Assembly (NCBI GenBank): GCA_902797565.1
Contig: CADBTO010000101.1
Span: forward strand, 1 to 8,862
Reading direction: 5' to 3'
Origin: an uncultured Lachnospiraceae bacterium
Lineage (GTDB): Bacteria; Bacillota; Clostridia; Lachnospirales; Lachnospiraceae
Length of the DNA: 8,862 bases
Part shown: in pieces, positions 6,872 to 8,862 of the stretch
How positions within the stretch are numbered: position 1 is the first letter of the stretch
How the letters are laid out: each line of letters begins with the position of its first letter
The notes under the pieces: generated by a model
Told to the model about the DNA's origin: nothing
Databases searched by the model: none
The model's input: the letters and a program-made list of their open reading frames with translations, nothing else
Position numbers and translations under genes: made by a program

Positions 6872-8862
6872 ATGATACGAAAGAAGATACGCCGGGCGGC
6901 GGCGGTCTTTCCGGCGGCAGCGATGGTTTGTACGCTGCTGTTTTCCGGGGCAATGCCGGTTTCCGCGGCCACGGCGCGCGCAACGACGATGCGTCTGGAA
7001 AAGACGACGGGAACCGTGACATTAAAAAACATCAACGGCACGGTGCTTTCCAAGTCGAATGGAATGCGTCTTTATAACGGCAACCGGATTACGACCGGCG
7101 GGAGCAGTAATGCGTTCGTCAGCCTTGACAGCAGCAAGGCGGTGAAAGTCGGGGAGAAAGCGGATGTGGCGCTGAACCAGAAGGGTTCGCAGCTGGAACT
7201 TTCTGTGAAAAAAGGGCAGCTGTTCTTTAACGTGAAGAAGCCGCTGGCATCCGGGGAAAAGATGAATGTGCGGACTTCTTCGATGGTGTCCGGTGTCCGG
7301 GGGACAAGCGGCGTGGTGGAAGTGGTATCGCAGACAACCTCGCGCCTGATCCTGCTGGAAGGGCAGATTGATTATACGGTGACGGATCCGCAGACCAAAG
7401 AAACGAAAACCGTGACGGTAACCGGCGGCCAGGAATTTGAGGTGCAGCGCATCGGCGGGGATGTCACGCGGTATGAAGTGGACAAGCTGGAAGTCCAGGA
7501 GATTCCGAAAATCGCGCTCGAAGAAGTAGCGGCGGACGAGGAACTCCAGAAGAAGATCGAGGACACAACAGATCTTGACGTCAAGGCAATCCTGGAATAC
7601 AATGAAACGGGCAAAGCTCCGGAAACGGCGGCGGAAGGCCAGTCCGGTGAGGCTGGAAAAGATACGTCTGACACCGGAAAGACGGACGGTTCCAGCAGTT
7701 CCGGCACGTCCGGCGCATCTTCCACACCAGCACCTGCCAGCTCCAGTGTGCCGAGTTATTCCGGCGGCGGATCCAGCGGGTATTCCGGCGGCGGGTCGAT
7801 TCCGGGCAGCAGTACCAGCGGCGGAAGCGGCAGCAGTTCCAGCAGTGGAAGCAGCGATAGCGGAAGCAGTTCCGGCAGCGGCGGCAGCGGCAGTTCCAGC
7901 GGAAGCGGGGATAGCGGCAGCAGCGGAAGCAGCGGTGGAAGCAGCAGTTCCAGCGGGGACAGCGGCAGCAGCAGCGGCAGCAGCGAAACAGAAACACCGG
8001 CGTCCACGGATTATAAGTACAATACAGAGGACCGGTTTGCGGAAGGCTATCCTAAGGTACAGAAGGGAAGCGCGGAAGGAACCGTGGACGTATTATACAA
8101 GCTGAAAGAGAATGTGGCAAGTGCGGAGCATCCGGCAGAGGTGTATAATATCCTGACTGCTTCGAAGGAAAACGCAGATGCCGAATCCGTCATGCATGGG
8201 CATGCAGGGAGCATCGGCGCAATGGACAGCGCAGGCGTAAAGGCCGGCGCTCCGACCGCAATCTGGACCGGCGGTCTGTATGACAGTTGGACAGAGGATA
8301 TTGGATATGTCAAGATTTCAGATACAAATGAGCACCATTACACGTTCCGGGTGGAATCCTGGAACCTGATGCAGGGATGCAGCGTGTTCTCGGTTCTGAA
8401 GACAGACAGCGAACAGTCCAAGGAGCCGACGCGCAGTGATCTTTCGGGCGCGATTGAACCACGGGTTGGGCATGGCGATGAAAGTGAATACGAATCCGGG
8501 CAGGATCGTTTTGAACTGTATACCGCGCTCGTAAACAAAGACCGGACGAAAGTCTTCCTGCATTTCAACAGGCGTTTGGATTCGTCCAAAGTGCCTTCGG
8601 CAGAATCGTTCAGCATTGTCCAGTCAGAGGATATTGACCATCATGGATATGGCGCGGATACGAATGGAGCAGGCGCGGATTCGCAAAGCGGCAGCGACAA
8701 TGGAAATTCGGGAAGTTCTTCCGGAGCAGCCGTGGCGGTGAAGGCAGTCCATGTCCAGAATCTGGAAAAGAAGATGGGCGGGAGTACGATGATGCAGCCG
8801 GTTGTCCAGCTGGATCTGGAAAGCTCGCTCCCGAGCGGTTCCTTCCTTGTATCCTATCAGAA
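6872..8862 (+). CDS. Exported FecR-domain protein with Ser/Gly-rich linker and extracellular modules (3' end outside window)
   Basis: The frame stays open for 663 codons to the window edge. Residues 1-33 are a signal peptide (MIRKKIRR, then a hydrophobic core, with a likely cut near PVSA-A). Residues about 38-190 match a FecR domain: NGNRITTGGSSNAFVSLD, VKKGQLFFNV, then GVRGTSGVVEV, LLEGQIDYTV and a closing TVTGGQEFEV. A charged helical stretch (about 200-245) leads to a Ser/Gly-rich linker at 274-371. After it, residues about 375-430 hold an FAEGYPKV...VDVLYKL...AEVYNIL module, and about 545-575 a strand pattern (KVFLHFNRRLDSSKV) like SwmB-type Ig modules, followed by a smaller Gly/Ser/Asn-rich loop near 593-617. 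FecR is best known as the periplasmic regulator of iron-uptake sigma factors. Here the domain is exported and no transmembrane partner or sigma factor is adjacent, so that role is not implied; the nearest candidate partner is the CHASE2 cyclase. The C-terminal anchor, if any, is not visible. Confidence 0.88.
   Translation, partial: MIRKKIRRAAAVFPAAAMVCTLLFSGAMPVSAATARATTMRLEKTTGTVTLKNINGTVLSKSNGMRLYNGNRITTGGSSNAFVSLDSSKAVKVGEKADVALNQKGSQLELSVKKGQLFFNVKKPLASGEKMNVRTSSMVSGVRGTSGVVEVVSQTTSRLILLEGQIDYTVTDPQTKETKTVTVTGGQEFEVQRIGGDVTRYEVDKLEVQEIPKIALEEVAADEELQKKIEDTTDLDVKAILEYNETGKAPETAAEGQSGEAGKDTSDTGKTDGSSSSGTSGASSTPAPASSSVPSYSGGGSSGYSGGGSIPGSSTSGGSGSSSSSGSSDSGSSSGSGGSGSSSGSGDSGSSGSSGGSSSSSGDSGSSSGSSETETPASTDYKYNTEDRFAEGYPKVQKGSAEGTVDVLYKLKENVASAEHPAEVYNILTASKENADAESVMHGHAGSIGAMDSAGVKAGAPTAIWTGGLYDSWTEDIGYVKISDTNEHHYTFRVESWNLMQGCSVFSVLKTDSEQSKEPTRSDLSGAIEPRVGHGDESEYESGQDRFELYTALVNKDRTKVFLHFNRRLDSSKVPSAESFSIVQSEDIDHHGYGADTNGAGADSQSGSDNGNSGSSSGAAVAVKAVHVQNLEKKMGGSTMMQPVVQLDLESSLPSGSFLVSYQ
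7691..7984 (+). repeat. Low-complexity Ser/Gly coding repeat (flexible linker)
   Basis: This stretch encodes residues 274-371 of the FecR-domain protein. The densest part, 7805-7984, encodes 60 residues that I count as 37 Ser, 19 Gly, 3 Asp and 1 Thr. It is built from AGC/AGT/TCC and GGC/GGA codons in degenerate repeats of GGCAGC and GGAAGC, and a DSGSS element recurs at about residues 329, 347 and 363. The first third also carries YSGGG and Thr/Ala/Pro-rich segments. It most likely forms an extended flexible spacer between the FecR domain and the outer modules, possibly spanning the cell wall. The opposite strand shows Leu/Pro- and Cys/Arg-rich open frames that are by-products of this repeat. 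Confidence 0.85.

Noticed and set aside
7575..8105. Ala/Pro-rich + strand frame and Leu/Pro- or Cys/Arg-rich minus strand frames over the Ser/Gly repeat
   Set aside because: These are frame-shifted or reverse readings of the GGCAGC-type repeat. They have no ribosome binding site or recognisable domain, while the Ser/Gly frame joins the FecR domain and downstream modules without a break.

Overview
The window reads as chromosomal DNA of a Gram-positive anaerobe of the Clostridia, most likely Lachnospiraceae. The reasons are strong GGAGG-type ribosome binding sites, secreted proteins with Clostridia-style Ig/FnIII/PPC-like modules, and an HD-GYP subtype that I associate with gut Clostridia. The genus cannot be named. 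All supported genes lie on the + strand, and coding density is very high. No mobile element, CRISPR array, tRNA or rRNA is visible, and no gene-free stretch exceeds 300 bases.

Layout. (1) 1-237 is the C-terminal end of a YhaN/Rad50-like AAA ATPase whose body lies left of the window. (2) 267-2258 encodes a 663-residue secreted or membrane-anchored beta-sandwich protein: PPC-like modules, one Big_3-like Ig domain and a C-terminal fibronectin type III domain. (3) 2302-3774 encodes a 490-residue cytoplasmic GAF-HD-GYP protein, a predicted cyclic-di-GMP phosphodiesterase. (4) 3771-5600 overlaps it by ATGA and encodes a 609-residue CHASE2 transmembrane class III adenylate cyclase with a complete catalytic residue set. 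(5) A clear intrinsic terminator follows at 5633-5681, and a sigma-A-like promoter (TTGCGT, 17-base spacer, TAGAAT with extended -10 TG) overlaps its 3' arm and T-tract. (6) 5768-6811 encodes a 347-residue exported NHL beta-propeller. (7) From 6872 past the right edge runs an exported protein with a FecR-like domain, a roughly 98-residue Ser/Gly-rich linker and further extracellular modules.

How it may work together (inference). Two transcription units sit head to tail: one ends in the HD-GYP/cyclase pair, the next encodes exported NHL and FecR proteins. The cyclase has a large outside sensor domain (CHASE2), and three neighbouring genes encode non-enzymatic exported proteins made of binding modules. 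A coherent reading is an envelope-sensing locus: extracellular proteins feed CHASE2, CHASE2 sets cAMP output, and the co-translated GAF-HD-GYP protein adjusts cyclic-di-GMP. The individual families are known. The specific combination, and the possible cAMP-to-c-di-GMP link through the GAF domain, are the parts most worth testing.
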